DNA of 64,000 nucleotides from contig CM046339.1 of the NCBI GenBank assembly GCA_025403435.1, forward strand, positions 3,798,212 to 3,862,211. The letters run 5' to 3'. The stretch comes from Artocarpus heterophyllus (Eukaryota > Streptophyta > Magnoliopsida > Rosales > Moraceae). The notes beneath the pieces are model-generated. The model did not search any database. It worked only from the letters and a program-made list of their open reading frames with translations, and was not told where the DNA came from. Below, one piece after another: positions 1-11,103 of this stretch. Within the stretch, counting starts at the first letter, position 1. Every line of letters begins with the position of its first letter. The translations under genes were made by a program, and so were the position numbers.

Positions 1-168
1 CTAGAGCACAACAATCCCATGCGGTCGTCACCTGTCACAAAACTTAACATAAAAAGTTAGTAACATGCACATCACATATCATATCGTATAACTAAATTTA
101 TTAATAAAATTCCTTATCAACGTTACTAACTTAACGTAGTCCGTTACATAAAATAGGCGGGTGTTACA
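1..168 (-). repeat. LTR fragment, right edge, chromovirus-like Ty3/gypsy
   Basis: The fragment ends in GGCGGGTGTTACA (156-168). Read on the minus strand this is TGTAACACCCGCC, which resembles the start of the intact Tekay-type LTR in this window (TGTAACGTCCCG). No purine tract or primer site follows, so the flank at 169 looks like target DNA and the element body would lie to the left, outside the window. Lineage is inferred from the terminal motif only. Confidence 0.5.
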
Positions 169-190
169 GTTTAAGTATAGGAATAATTTT

Positions 191-463
191 CTTAAAGGTT
201 TTATTTGCCCTTATTTTTCAAAGCTTGCTAACGAGTTTTATGACAAATTACCCCCAAGATGCAACTAACCTTTAAATTCAATATCTAGCAATAATATTGT
301 ACTCCAAAATATGATATGGTCTGTAATTTTCTTGAGATTTAATAATATGCGAGGGGTGTCATTTTATAAACCATTACAATTATATCAACTCATATAACCT
401 TTTTACATGTAGAGGAACATTTTCATTTGTAAAGGTGTCTTTTTATGTAATGCCACATCCATT
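191..463 (+). repeat. Dispersed repeat X, left arm
   Basis: This diverged noncoding block reappears inverted at 62428-62693. The best-conserved parts are the segment around GGTTTTATTTGCCC (near 196) and the one around CAAATTACCCCC (near 244-255), plus the AAAGGTGTCT motif near 440. The family is not recognised. Confidence 0.6.
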
Positions 464-726
464 ACAACAGAGGTAATAACTATTTAGGTTTGTATAAAAA
501 CATACAATCATATAACACAATAGTTCGAAATAACTCTATGTCACAACTCTACAAAATTGAAGAATACGAGTTAGTGCTACGGTGCAAATTTTCCATCGCG
601 GTAGTGCCCAGTTCTAGGCACCAGATTTGTTGCTGTTTTATGTTTCGATGACTAAATTTGGTCTCTTAAAGTGAACTTTTAGAGACCAAAAATGTTTTGG
701 CCACCTAACATGAAAAATTTAAGATT

Positions 727-810
727 AAATTTCTATCAAACTTAAATTATTTTTCTTGCTTCCGTTTATCATTTAAAATGATTCTATGCTCATTTAATGC
801 TTAAAATATT
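727..810 (+). repeat. Direct repeat copy 1
   Basis: It starts at AAATTTCTATC and contains TTCTATGCTCA. It matches 1789-1876 imperfectly, about 1.06 kb downstream in the same orientation. It is either a duplicated unit or a repeat split by a later insertion. Confidence 0.5.
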
Positions 811-1788
811 AGTTTACAATTTTTTTTAATATTATTTACATCCCCTATCACTTTAGCTTACACAACTCGACTAGTTTTATCATTCCAATAATCACAACTT
901 AACTTAGCTTATATACAAGTTGTTTCATTTAAATTTATATCATTTACATAAAATATCATCAATATACTGCTTTATTATTTTAAAGTATGCTTTCCAATTG
1001 ATTCAATTAATGACAAATAAAATAAAAATTAAAACTAGAAAAACATTAGAGTTGTTTTTGTTTGGAATTAGTTTTCTTGTTTTTGTATTTTTTTTTAATT
1101 GGGATTGAGTTTTTTTTGTCCAAGACTAGTGTTGTTTGCACGGGTGCAGGTCCATTGACGTCGATAAAATTTTGCTTCCGATGAATTTGTAAAATGATTT
1201 GGATCTTGTGAATGATCCTGGTGTTCGGCATCTTGCTGTATTATTTACTGTAATCCTACTGATACTAGCAATGGCGTGATTATCTTCCATTTATTCCCAA
1301 AAAAAAGAAAAAAAAAAGATTACCATCATTAACATGTTAATTGAAGAAAGCTCTCCTGAAAAATTTCATAGAAAAGCCCTGTTGAATTCAACGCTTCTTG
1401 TTTGGTAAAGACAAGTTTGACAGCGGCAAGAGGCAACCATGTGAAAAGAGAGGCGTTCGAATGTGTGAAGGTAGGGGGAAATGAAAGGGCTTAACGCGAA
1501 AGAAAGAGAAACAGAAAGCTTCAGTTTTTTAACTCCGTCAATAGTGAACAATGAAAGCACGTGACGTGTACATTTTTAACGACTTGTTAATATTTAATTG
1601 GCAACTGGAAAGACAGCCATCGGAACAGCAAGACAGGACAAACAACGGATCTGGGTAACTGCAACCAAATAATGTATTTGGATGCTGATTTTGTGTTACA
1701 GTCGGTCGTTGAAAGTGGGTTTTTTTTTTTTTTTTCTTTTTGTCAACCGAAGCTGATATTGGTCGCCAAAAGTGAAGTATTCAAAGCG

Positions 1789-1876
1789 AAATTTCTATCC
1801 AATCTTAAATTAATTCCCTTGCTCCGATTAATAATTTTAAGTAGTTCTATGCTCAAAGATACCAGGTTGAAATATT
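1789..1876 (+). repeat. Direct repeat copy 2
   Basis: Diverged partner of 727-810, sharing AAATTTCTATC, a CTTGCTCCG-like stretch, TTCTATGCTCA and a terminal GAAATATT. Confidence 0.5.
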
Positions 1877-2050
1877 TTACAAGTAAATTAGAATCCTTGG
1901 CTATATAAATTATATGCATAAATATAAAATTTACAAAAAAGTATGAATAAAATAACAGAGAAAGTAACTTAAAATTAGAAAATACAAATAACTATTTGTG
2001 ACCAAATATATAGTTGGTTGCTGAAGATATGAATCCACGAGCAAATATAT

Positions 2051-4188
2051 TGTCACGCCCCGGAGTACGGGAAATGACGTGGCGGAATATTTAGATTAAT
2101 TAAAAGAGAATTTAATTTAAAAACCAATGGTTTAAGACTCAAATTAAGTAAGAAATAAAGAGATTTTCCACCACATTCTATAAAAGAATTTATAAATATT
2201 TAGCAAATAATAATAATTGAATAAAAACCGCGAATATGGGTTCCACAACCCACAACTTGTGCACACACATGGTACTGACAATATCATAAATACAATTACA
2301 GTCCAAGTACAAATAAAGTTAAGTCTTACATGCCTTGATTAAATAAATACAGAATATAAATAAACTCTCCTATTGCTCCTGAGTTCGGTCCGAAGAATCT
2401 TCTCCAAACCTAAATGGAAGACCACCTAGATGGGGGAAATTTAAAACAATAAAACGTGAGCGAAAGGCTCAGTAGGACTATGTTTTATAAAATAGTTTAA
2501 TTCAAAGAAACATAGCATCATTAGGAGTTATTCAGAGGAAACTTAAATAAATAAATAAATAAACAATTTGAGTAGAGCCGTCCTGACACAGAACAGTCTA
2601 CTCGTCAAATCAAAACACCAATTTACTTTTACCTAGGCAAACCATGATAACACCACCGTAGTGGCCCAGCTGGGTTTCGGGACCTGCCCCCAAGGTCGAT
2701 CGCTACACGACCCGATCTCTGATATGGCATCATGCCTTAGTGTTTATTATCATTGTCATTCAAAACCCAATTACCGAGTGTTGTCAGTTACATTTATTAT
2801 GAAGTTCATTTCATAATCACGGTATATTAAAATATAACCGATAAAACCATTTTCAAACAACCGTTGAAAACATTTTTGATAGAAGTCATTTTCAAAGCCA
2901 AATCATTTCAAAACCATGCTACCAAAGAAATAGGATAGAAGTCCTACCTCAATACTCGTGCCGGTACCCCACACCGTAATCCCGGTCCGCTATACGTTAG
3001 CTCCACGGAACCACGAACGATCCTAGATACAAACTAAGTCGATCAATATCTAGTTCGAGACATTCTATGTTACTAAATCATTTCATGATGTCCTAGTGTG
3101 CCATTTGTACCTTTAAAATCATCCTATAAGGTTGGGATTTAAATCAGGGTTCAAAACAGTGAAAACGGGTGAAAATCACAAAATTTTCCATGCCTCGATC
3201 GGCCTGCCAGACGCCCTGCTTCGGCCTGCCGAACTGCACAGTTCGGCCTGCCGGAAACAAGGTTCGGCCTGCCGGTCGGAAGAACACCGGCCTGCCGATC
3301 ATCACTCCGGCCTGCCGAACATGAACTTCGGCCTGCCGAACTGGGAAAACCCAGAAATCCCAGCCACGGGTTTCTCGATCCCCAAAATCCAAATCTTGTT
3401 TCTAACCTGTTTTTCTCAAATCCCAGGCATGAAAAACAACTATAGTTGATAGAAAAACATTCTAGAACATGTTTGGAATCGTTTAAACAACATTTAAACT
3501 CGAAATCCTCAAAAATCCGAAAATGAGAAAAAGAGGAGAAAAATGAAAAATCTTGAATCCAATCCGTTTTTCTTCAATCTAAGCTTAGATTCTAGTTGTT
3601 CTAAGTTCATTTAACACAAATCCACGGTTTTCTAAGCTTAAACAAACTTAGATTTCAAAAACACACAAAATTGGAAATTTTGTAAAAAGTTTAGAAATTT
3701 CGAATCTAACCTCGAATCGAAGCTTCAATCCGCGTTCTCGGTTGCCGAATCACGTCCCCGAGCTTCCTCCTCGCTAACCCGAAGCTTGGATTCGAATGTG
3801 GTTTGAAAAATTTGAGAGAGAATTGAGAGAGAAAGAGAGCTGCCGAGAGAGAGAGAGGAGAGAGAGAAAACCGAAGAATGAATGAGAGGAGAGAGAGAGG
3901 AAGGAAATAAATAGAGAAAATCGGTGGGCGGTTTTACTGTGCGAAAACCATGTGCCGCCCACGGTTTTGCAAAACGAAGTATTTTTAACATTTTACAAAT
4001 TGTTGTGTTTTAAAACTCAAAGCATTATTTTAAAACAATAAGAAATCCTTCGAATTCATTAATTTAACAAAACAACCAAAAATTCAAAAATCCAACCAAA
4101 TAGTCTAATAAATGTTAAAACGTTAATTATGGCACACTAATTCATCATTTACATTACATTAACATTAAATAAATTTCGGGACGTTACA
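2051..4188 (-). repeat. 3' LTR of the Tekay-like element
   Basis: Nearly identical to 8935-11098. On the plus strand it begins TGTCACGCCCCGG and ends CGGGACGTTACA. It has seven GGCCTGCC-type units where the 5' LTR has eight. Small ORFs inside it are present in both LTRs only because the copies are young. Confidence 0.95.
3185..3340. repeat. GGCCTGCC array in the 3' LTR
   Basis: About seven copies of a near-palindromic TCGGCCTGCCGAAC-like unit occur roughly every 20 bases. The 5' LTR carries eight at 10085-10250. The same core, as GGCAGGCC, occurs in the unrelated copia C LTRs at 52683-52755, near 59850, and at 59300-59385. Confidence 0.85.
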
Positions 4189-4206
4189 ACTCTCCACCCC
4201 TAAAAG
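4189..4206 (-). other. Polypurine tract of the Tekay-like element
   Basis: On the minus strand a purine-rich AGGGGTGGAGAG stretch directly abuts the TGTAAC start of the 3' LTR. This is the expected position for the plus-strand DNA primer during reverse transcription. Confidence 0.85.
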
Positions 4207-4236
4207 AAATTTCGTCCTCGAAATTTACAACTCATC

Positions 4237-6780
4237 TCAAAAACAAAACAAATGCGGATACAATTCCCGCATACTCGACTCTAACTCCCAAGTGGCTTCA
4301 TCAATCCCATGATGCTGCCACATGACCTTTACCAACGGAATCTCACGACGACACAAGCTAATCACTTTCCGGTCGATAATCTGAATCGGCACTTCTTCGT
4401 ACGTCGTATCCTCCTGAACCTGTACATCGCGAAACGAAACTATCTTATCCTGCCCAGGTGGACATTTCCTAAGCATCGACACATGAAACACATCATGCAC
4501 ATGAGAAAGTTCAGGCGGAAGATCAAGCCGATAAGCGACCACACCAACACGCTGAGTGATCTCGAACGGCCCAATATACCTCGGCACGAGCTTCCCACTT
4601 ACTCCGAACCGCATAGTTCCCTTACGAGGTGACACCCTCAAGAGAACAAAATCTCCAACCGTGAACTCTAAGGGTCTACGTCTCCTATCCGCGTAACTCT
4701 TCTGACGACTCTGAGCTGCTCTCAACCGACCTCGAATCATCGCGACTTTCTCGTTGCTATCACGAATCTCTTCCGGCCTAAGAATAACTCTATCTTCCGG
4801 CTCGGCCCAACACACAGGTGATCGACACGGTCGCCCATACAACGCCTCAAATGGTGCCATACCGATACTCGCCTGATAACTATTGTTGTACGTGAACTCT
4901 GCCAAATGCAAACATTGCTTCCAATTCCTGCCGAAGTCCAACGCACAAGCACGCAACATATCCTCGAGAACCTGAATAACCCGCTCAGACTGCCCATCAG
5001 TCTGAGGATGAAACGCCGTACTGAAGTTCAAATCTGTACCCAAAGCTTCCTGAAAACTCCTCCAGTACTTAGCATTAAACCTAGTATCTCGATCAGAGGT
5101 GACGAACAAAGGAACTCCATGCAACCTCACAATATTCTGCATATACAACTCCCCGAGAATCTTCCTAGAACACGTCGACCTAAACGAAATGAAATGCGCC
5201 GATTTCGTCAACCTGTCGACCACAACCCAAACTGCATCGTGTCGTTGCTCCGTCCTCGGCAAACCTGTGAGGAAATCCATCGTCACATGCTCCCATTTCC
5301 ACCCTGGAATAGGAAGCAGCTGAAGCTGACCTGCAGGCTTCTGATGCTCGGCTTTCACCTGAAGACACGTCGAACACTTGGCCACGTACTCGCGAACATC
5401 TTTCTTCATGCCTCTCCACCAATACTGCCTCTTCAAATCACGATACATCTTGGTGCTCCCCGGATGAATAGCAAACTGAGACCTATGAGCTTCGTCTAAA
5501 ACGGCTTTCGTCACCTCGGCAATAACTGGAACTGCAAGACGCTCCCGGAAGTACAACGATCCATCTGCATGCACGCTCCATTCCTCGAACTGCTCTCCGT
5601 TTTGAATCTGCGACCAAATCCCCTGCAAATGTCGATCCTGCCACTGGCTTTGCTTCACTGTCCGAACAAGAGCTGGAGTCGCTTCCACATGATATAACGA
5701 AACTCGATCACCATCTTCATGATACAGTAGCCGATACTCACTCACTGTCGCATCCCTGCTCCAGTCCTCAAAAATCAAACAAGCGAGAATCCCTGAAGAC
5801 TTCCTGCTAAGCGCGTCCGCGACCACATTAGCTTTCCCGGGATGATACTGCAACGCGAAATCATAATCCTCCATGTACTCCACCCATCTGCGCTGCCTCA
5901 AGTTGAGATCCCTCTGAGTGAACAAATATCTCAAACTCTTGTGATCGGAGAAGACCTGAAACGATGCTCCATATAAATAACACCTCCAAATCTTCAGCGC
6001 GTAGATCACCGCTGCAAGCTCTAAATCGTGAGTAGGATAATTCCGCTCGTGAGGTCGTAGCTGTCTCGATCCATACGCAACTACATGACCATGCTGCATC
6101 AACACGCATCCAAGTCCACGCCCTGAAGCATCAGCATAAACCTCATACGGCTCATCACTGCTAGGAATAATCAACACTGGAGCTGAAGTTAACCGGTTCT
6201 TCAATTCCTGAAAAGCAAGCTCATAATCTTCATCCCACTCAAACCTGACATTTTTCTTGATCAATCTCATCAACGGAGCTGCAATCTTCAAAAAGTCCTT
6301 TACAAATTTCCTGTAATATCCAGCCAGACCTAAGAAGCTGCGAATCTCCACTACATTCCTTGGTTGTTCCCACTCCAATATAGCTTCAATCTTGGACGGA
6401 TCCACTGAAATACCATGCTCCGAGATGACATGACCCAGAAATTTGACCTCAGTCAACCAGAACTCACATTTTTCCCTCTTAACATACAACTGGTGCTCCC
6501 GCAGAGTCTGAAGCACGATCCGAAGATGCTGCTCATGCTCCTCCCAAGTCTTAGAATACACAAGAATATCATCGATGAACACGATCACAAACTGATCCAG
6601 ATACGGCCTAAATATCCTGTTCATCAGATCCATAAAAGCTGCCGGAGCATTCGTCAACCCGAAAGACATAACCAGAAACTCGAAATGCCCATACCGAGTC
6701 CTAAAAGCTGTCTTGGGAATATCCTCTTCCTTGATCCTGAGCTGATGATAACCTGAACGCAAATCAATCTTCAAGAAGTA
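4237..6780 (-). pseudogene. Pol part 2: RT, RNase H, integrase, chromodomain (Tekay-like)
   Basis: The open stretch of about 845 codons continues the gag-pro frame after a TGA at 6781-6783. In order it shows reverse transcriptase with the catalytic FIDD motif near residue 66, RNase H beginning near [10 protein letters not shown], an integrase HHCC finger ([11 protein letters not shown] with CSTCLQVK), the DDE core ([11 protein letters not shown], then [13 protein letters not shown]), a GPF/Y-like segment (YIGPF), and a C-terminal chromodomain. The chromodomain reads through [24 protein letters not shown] and ends PHLF. These copy genomic RNA into DNA and integrate it; the chromodomain is thought to guide insertion to chromatin. 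All key RT and integrase residues are visible. The defect is the upstream stop, which separates this part from protease. Confidence 0.95.
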
Positions 6781-6783
6781 TCA

Positions 6784-7803
6784 CGAACCTCCCAACTGAT
6801 CAAACAACTCATCAATCCTAGGCAAGGGATACTTGTTCTTCACCGTAACACGATTCAGCTGCCGATAATCCACACATAACCTGAGAGTCCCATCGTGCTT
6901 CTTAGCAAACAAAACAGGTGCTCCCCACGGAGATGTGCTATTCCGAATGTATCCTTTATCAGCAAGCTCCTGAAGTTGCTTCCTCAATTCCTTCATTTCT
7001 GCTGGCGCCATCCGATAAGGTGCCATAGAAATCGGTGATGTCCCTGGAAACAACTCGATACCAAACTCAATCTCCCGATGCGGTGGTAACCCTGATAACT
7101 CGTCGGGGAAAACATCCTCGAACTCATCAACCACCGGAATCGCTACACTACTACTCGAAACATAGGGCTCGCAATCCAGGTTGGCAAGAAAAGCACAACA
7201 ACCTAGATTCCTTCGCCCTCCTAGACACGACTTTATAAGGCGCTCACTCATTAGCCAATCACCACCACCCTGGTAAGTGATTACCGTCCCCCTATCAGAC
7301 ACTAGGGTCACTTTTCTAAGTTGGCAGTCCACAACTGCACTATACCTGGACAACCAGTCCATCCCTAAAATCACATCATAGGAACTCATGGGGAGTATAA
7401 TCAAATCACTTTTCAAAATCTCATCCCCAATCTTTATTTTACATGATTTACACATACAATTTACACACACCCGCCCCAAGGGAGAAGTTACAACTAGGGG
7501 TTCATTAAACTCTTCTACTTCTAATCCCAAGGCATGTACAAAAGAACTCGAAATGAGAGAATGAGAGGCACCGGTATCAAATAAAACGCGAGCTAAAGAT
7601 CTGGAAACCAAAATCATACCATCGACAACCGCGTTACCAGTCTGAAAATCTGACCCTCCAGATGCCATTGCATGAACCTGCACTGGCGCTTTCCCTTTTC
7701 CTCTACCAACATTACTAGGTCCTGGATTACTCGGCTGATGCTGCTGAGATGGAGACGACTGCACACTACCTGTACTCGGAGCTCTATACTGAGGAACACT
7801 GCG
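6784..7803 (-). pseudogene. Pol part 1: aspartic protease and RT amino end (Tekay-like)
   Basis: This piece is in the same frame as gag and the rest of pol, and is bounded by a TAG at 7804-7806 and a TGA at 6781-6783. The retropepsin active site FDTGAS lies at about 7576 (residue 63 counted from the Met at 7764), followed by ILGMDWL. The RT amino end follows ([12 protein letters not shown], then [22 protein letters not shown]) and breaks off at QLGGS, just before the [10 protein letters not shown] block of the next piece. The TGA is one C-to-T change from CGA, the kind of change expected at methylated CG. Protease would cleave the polyprotein in the particle. Confidence 0.95.
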
Positions 7804-7815
7804 CTAAAAATACTA

Positions 7816-8829
7816 CGGCTGCTGCCCCCGTGCCGGATATGAGAATTGCTGAGGAGAAAACTGCGGATACTGCAACTGCGGGTACTGCGGAGGCGGAGGT
7901 AGGGTCTGAGGCTGAGGCTGAGATGAACGACTGGCATCCTCTCCGGTCTGCGATCCAAGACGAGCACTCCTGATCGGGCACTTCCTCTTGATGTGTCCGG
8001 GCTGCTGACAGAAATGACAATGAAAGCTGTAGGGATTGCTACGCCCGCTGCCAGACGAACTGCTGCTGCCACTGGTCGCACCGCCTTGCTTGCCTTTCCC
8101 CGGAGCTGGACGACTACTAATGCTCTTCCTGCCACTCCTCTGCGGTCCTCCTGAAGCCTTGGCTCGGTCCTCACAATACTGCACATTATCATTCTCCACG
8201 GAGATCGCCGACGACACAAGCTCTCCGAAACTCCTAAGCCGTAGAGCAACCAACTGCCGCCGAATAGGAGCCTTGAGTCCTTCCTGAAACTTGATGCATT
8301 TCTCACGCTCCGATACCACAGCTGATGGAGCAAACCTAGCCAACTCGTGAAACTTTGCCTCATACTCCCTAACTAATAGATCACCCTGCTGCAATCTATA
8401 AAACTCAGCTGCTTTCTGGTCTCTATATCCCTGTGGAAAATACCGATCATAGAACAGCTCCTCGAACTTGTCCCAACTGATATCGCCACCGTGCTCCAGA
8501 CGCTTAGTTTGTTTCCACCAGGTGTTGGCGCCACCCTCGAGCTTATACGCCGCGAATTCCACTCGATACTCCTCAAGCACACCAAGAGTATCTAGATGCT
8601 TCAGGATCGAATCCAACCAATACTTTGCTAACTGCGGATCCCCATTGCCATCAAAAGTTGGAATAGACGCCCGTCGGAATTCCTTAAAGAAAGCATGCCG
8701 ACTACCAACACTGGAGTCTTCCGGTCTAGCCCTGGCTACCATCTGCCGGAAAGCCGCAAACATAGACCTCATCATGCTCTCATCATTTCTGAACTCGGCG
8801 TCAGCAGTCGAACGACGTCTAGGTGCCAT
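7816..8829 (-). pseudogene. gag, Tekay-like, ended by premature TAG
   Basis: The capsid/nucleocapsid precursor starts at the ATG at 8829-8827, ten bases after a splice-acceptor-like TTTTGTTTTCAG. It has 338 codons. The capsid part contains the retrotransposon gag signature (ALYWLDSI-like KYWLDSILKHL, WWKQTKR, FYDRYFP, LQQGDLLVREYEAKFHEL). A Ser/Gly/Arg-rich linker follows, then a zinc knuckle CHFCQQPGHIKRKC (CX2CX4HX4C) that binds RNA, then a Pro/Gln-rich tail. Two TAG codons (7813-7815 and 7804-7806) interrupt the frame before protease; each is one transition from CAG. Gag alone could still be made if the copy is transcribed. Confidence 0.95.
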
Positions 8830-8919
8830 TCTCTCACTTCTGAAAACAAAATTTGGACTGTCAGAGGTATTTCATTGTCAAACCTATGTGTGCACAATTC
8901 CCAAGGTTCATAACCTTGA

Positions 8920-8931
8920 GCTCTGATACCA
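8920..8931 (-). other. Primer-binding site, initiator tRNA-Met
   Basis: The minus strand reads TGGTATCAGAGC, the complement of the 3' end of plant initiator tRNA-Met. It lies three bases inside the 5' LTR edge (8935). Confidence 0.95.
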
Positions 8932-10084
8932 TTCTGTCACGCCCCGGAGTACGGGAAGTGACGTGGCGGAATATTTAGATTAATTAAAAGAGAATTTAAT
9001 TTAAAAACCAATGGTTTAAGACTCAAATTAAGTAAGAAATAAAGAGATTTTCCACCACATTCTATAAAAGAATTTATAAATATTTAGCAAATAATAATAA
9101 TTGAATAAAAACCGCGAATATGGGTTCCACAACCCACAACTTGTGCACACACATGGTACTGACAATATCATAAATACAATTACAGTCCAAGTACAAATAA
9201 AGTTAAGTCTTACATGCCTTGATTAAATAAATACATAATATAAATAAACTCTCCTATTGCTCCTGAGTTCGATCCGAAGAATCTTCTCCAAACCTAAATG
9301 GAAGACCACCTAGATGGGGGAAATTTAAAACAATAAAACGTGAGCGAAAGGCTCAGTAGGACTATGTTTTATAAAATAGTTTAATTCAAAGAAACATAGC
9401 ATCATTAGGAGTTATTCAGAGGAAACTTAAATAAATAAATAAATAAACAATTTGAGTAGAGTCGTCCTGACACAGAACAATCTACTTGTCAAATCAAAAC
9501 ACCAATTTACTTTTACCTAGGCAAACCATGATAACACCACCGTAGTGGCCCAACTGGGTTTTGGGACCTGCCCCCAAGGTCGATCGCTACACGACCCGAT
9601 CTCTGATATGGCATCATGCCTTAGTGTTTATTATCATTGTCATTCAAAACCCAATTACCGAGTGTTGTCAGTTACATTTATTATGAAGTTCATTTCATAA
9701 TCACGGTATATTAAAATATAACCGATAAAACCATTTTCAAACAACCGTTGAAAACATTTTTGATAGAAGTCATTTTCAAAGCCAAATCATTTCAAAACCA
9801 GGCTACCAAAGAAATAAGATAGAAGTCCTACCTCAATACTCGTGCCGGTACCCCACACCGTAATCCCGGTCCGCTATACGTTAGCTCCACGGAACCACGA
9901 ACGATCCTAGATACAAACTAAGTCGATCAATATCTAGTTCGAGACATTCTATGTTACTAAATCATTTCATGATGTCCTAGTGTGCCATTTGTACCTTTAA
10001 AATCATCCTATAAGGTTGGGATTTAAATCAGGGTTCAAAACAGTGAAAACGGGTGAAAATCACAAAATTTTCCATGCCTCGGTC

Positions 10085-10250
10085 GGCCTGCCGGACGCCC
10101 TGCTTCGGCCTGCCGAACTGCACAGTTCGGCCTGCCGAAAACAAGGTTCGGCCTGCCGAACATTTCCCCAGATTCGGCCTGCCGGTCGGAAGAACACCGG
10201 CCTGCCGATCATCACTCCGGCCTGCCGAACATGAACTTCGGCCTGCCGAA
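10085..10250. repeat. GGCCTGCC array in the 5' LTR
   Basis: Eight near-palindromic units spaced about 20 bases apart, against seven in the 3' LTR at 3185-3340. The copy-number difference arose after insertion or during reverse transcription. Confidence 0.85.
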
Positions 10251-10726
10251 CTGGGAAAACCCAGAAATTCCAGCCACGGGTTTCTCGATCCCCAAAATCC
10301 AAATCTTGTTTCTAACCTGTTTTTCTCAAATCCCAGGCATGAAAAACAACTATAGTTGATAGAAAAACATTCTAGAACATGTTTGGAATCATTTAAACAA
10401 CATTTAAACTCGAAATCCTCAAAAATCCGAAAATGAGAAAAAGAGGAGAAAAATGAAAAATCTTGAATCCAATCCGTTTTTCTTCAATCTAAGCTTAGAT
10501 TCTAGTTGTTCTAAGTTCATTTAACACAAATCCACGGTTTTCTAAGCTTAAACAAACTTAGATTTCAAAAACACACAAAATTGAAAATTTTGTAAAAAGT
10601 TTAGAAATTTCGAATCTAACCTCGAATCGAAGCTTCAATCCGCGTTCTCGGTTGCCGAATCACGTCCCCGAGCTTCCTCCTCGCTAACCCGAAGCTTGGA
10701 TTCGAATGTGGTTTGAAAAATTTGAG

Positions 10727-10826
10727 AGAGAATTGAGAGAGAAAGAGAGCTACCGAGAGAGAGAGAGGAGAGAGAGAAAACCGGAGAATGAATGAGAGGA
10801 GAGAGAGAGGAAGGAAATAAATAGAG
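10727..10826 (-). promoter_or_regulatory. Probable core promoter in the Tekay-like LTR
   Basis: On the minus strand a TATA-like CTCTATTTATTTC (10814-10826) is followed by long CT-rich tracts down to about 10727. A TATA element plus a pyrimidine-rich start region is common in plant promoters. If correct, U3 is only about 300 bp and the GGCCTGCC array is transcribed. The TATA sequence is not canonical. Confidence 0.4.
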
Positions 10827-11103
10827 AAAATCGGTGGGCGGTTTTACTGTGCGAAAACCATGTGCCGCCCACGGTTTTGCAAAACGGAGTATTTTTAACA
10901 TTTTACAAATTGTTGTGTTTTAAAACTCAAAGCATTATTTTAAAACAATAAGAAATCCTTCGAATTCATTAATTTAACAAAACAACCAAAAATTCAAAAA
11001 TCCAACCAAATAGTCTAATAAATGTTAAAACGTTAATTATGGCACACTAATTCATCATTTACATTACATTAACATTAAATAAATTTCGGGACGTTACATA
11101 TAT

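Larger units (their letters stand above)
169..2050. other. Gene-free, repeat-derived DNA left of the Tekay element
   Basis: There is no convincing coding region; the ORFs are short and AT-driven. The stretch holds one arm of a dispersed repeat (191-463), a diverged direct repeat (727-810 and 1789-1876), and scattered TTTGGTC/GACCAAA motifs (about 650-700, 1760-1770, 2000-2010). The same motifs continue beyond the Tekay insertion at 11104-11515, so part of this stretch belongs to an older DNA element that the retrotransposon split. The low-complexity tracts at 1300-1320 (A-rich) and 1719-1740 (T-run) are not distinctive. Confidence 0.6.
8840..10620 (-). other. Putative leader intron of the Tekay-like element
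   Basis: A donor-like GAG|GTTAGATTC lies in the 5' LTR (intron would start at 10620). An acceptor-like TTTTGTTTTCAG ends at 8840, ten bases before the gag ATG. Splicing would remove about 1.78 kb, including the primer-binding site and U5. This is an inference from motif and position; see the findings. Confidence 0.45.
2051..11098 (-). mobile_element. Tekay/Del-like chromovirus (Ty3/gypsy), nearly intact
   Basis: This 9.05-kb LTR retrotransposon lies on the minus strand and is flanked by the 5-bp duplication TATAT (2046-2050 and 11099-11103). The LTRs are 2138 and 2164 bp, with ends TGTAAC and GTGACA in element orientation. The primer-binding site (8920-8931), polypurine tract (4189-4206) and a single gag-pro-pol frame (8829-4237) are all in the expected order. 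A C-terminal chromodomain and LTRs above 2 kb fit the Tekay/Del lineage. I count roughly twenty base differences and one 26-bp indel between the LTRs, so the insertion is recent. Three in-frame stops make the copy non-autonomous unless complemented. It inserted into an older DNA-element-like sequence. Confidence 0.95.
8935..11098 (-). repeat. 5' LTR of the Tekay-like element
   Basis: 2164 bp, nearly identical to 2051-4188. It is 26 bp longer because of one extra GGCCTGCC unit (about 10147-10176). It carries the promoter and the candidate splice donor. Confidence 0.95.

Noticed and set aside
3185..3340. Regularly spaced repeats suggestive of a CRISPR array
   Set aside because: The units are about 13 bp with spacers under 10 bp in a plant LTR, and there is no cas-like gene.
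3132..3449. 105-codon ORF over the GGCCTGCC array
   Set aside because: The repeat unit translates without stops on both strands, and the ORF length changes with unit number between LTRs.
3725..3991. 88-codon ORF in both Tekay-like LTRs
   Set aside because: Its Leu/Ser runs are the translation of the CT microsatellite near the promoter. Its presence in both LTRs reflects recent LTR identity, not selection.
4309..6756. Plus-strand ORFs across the Tekay-like pol
   Set aside because: They are shadows of the strongly supported minus-strand polyprotein.
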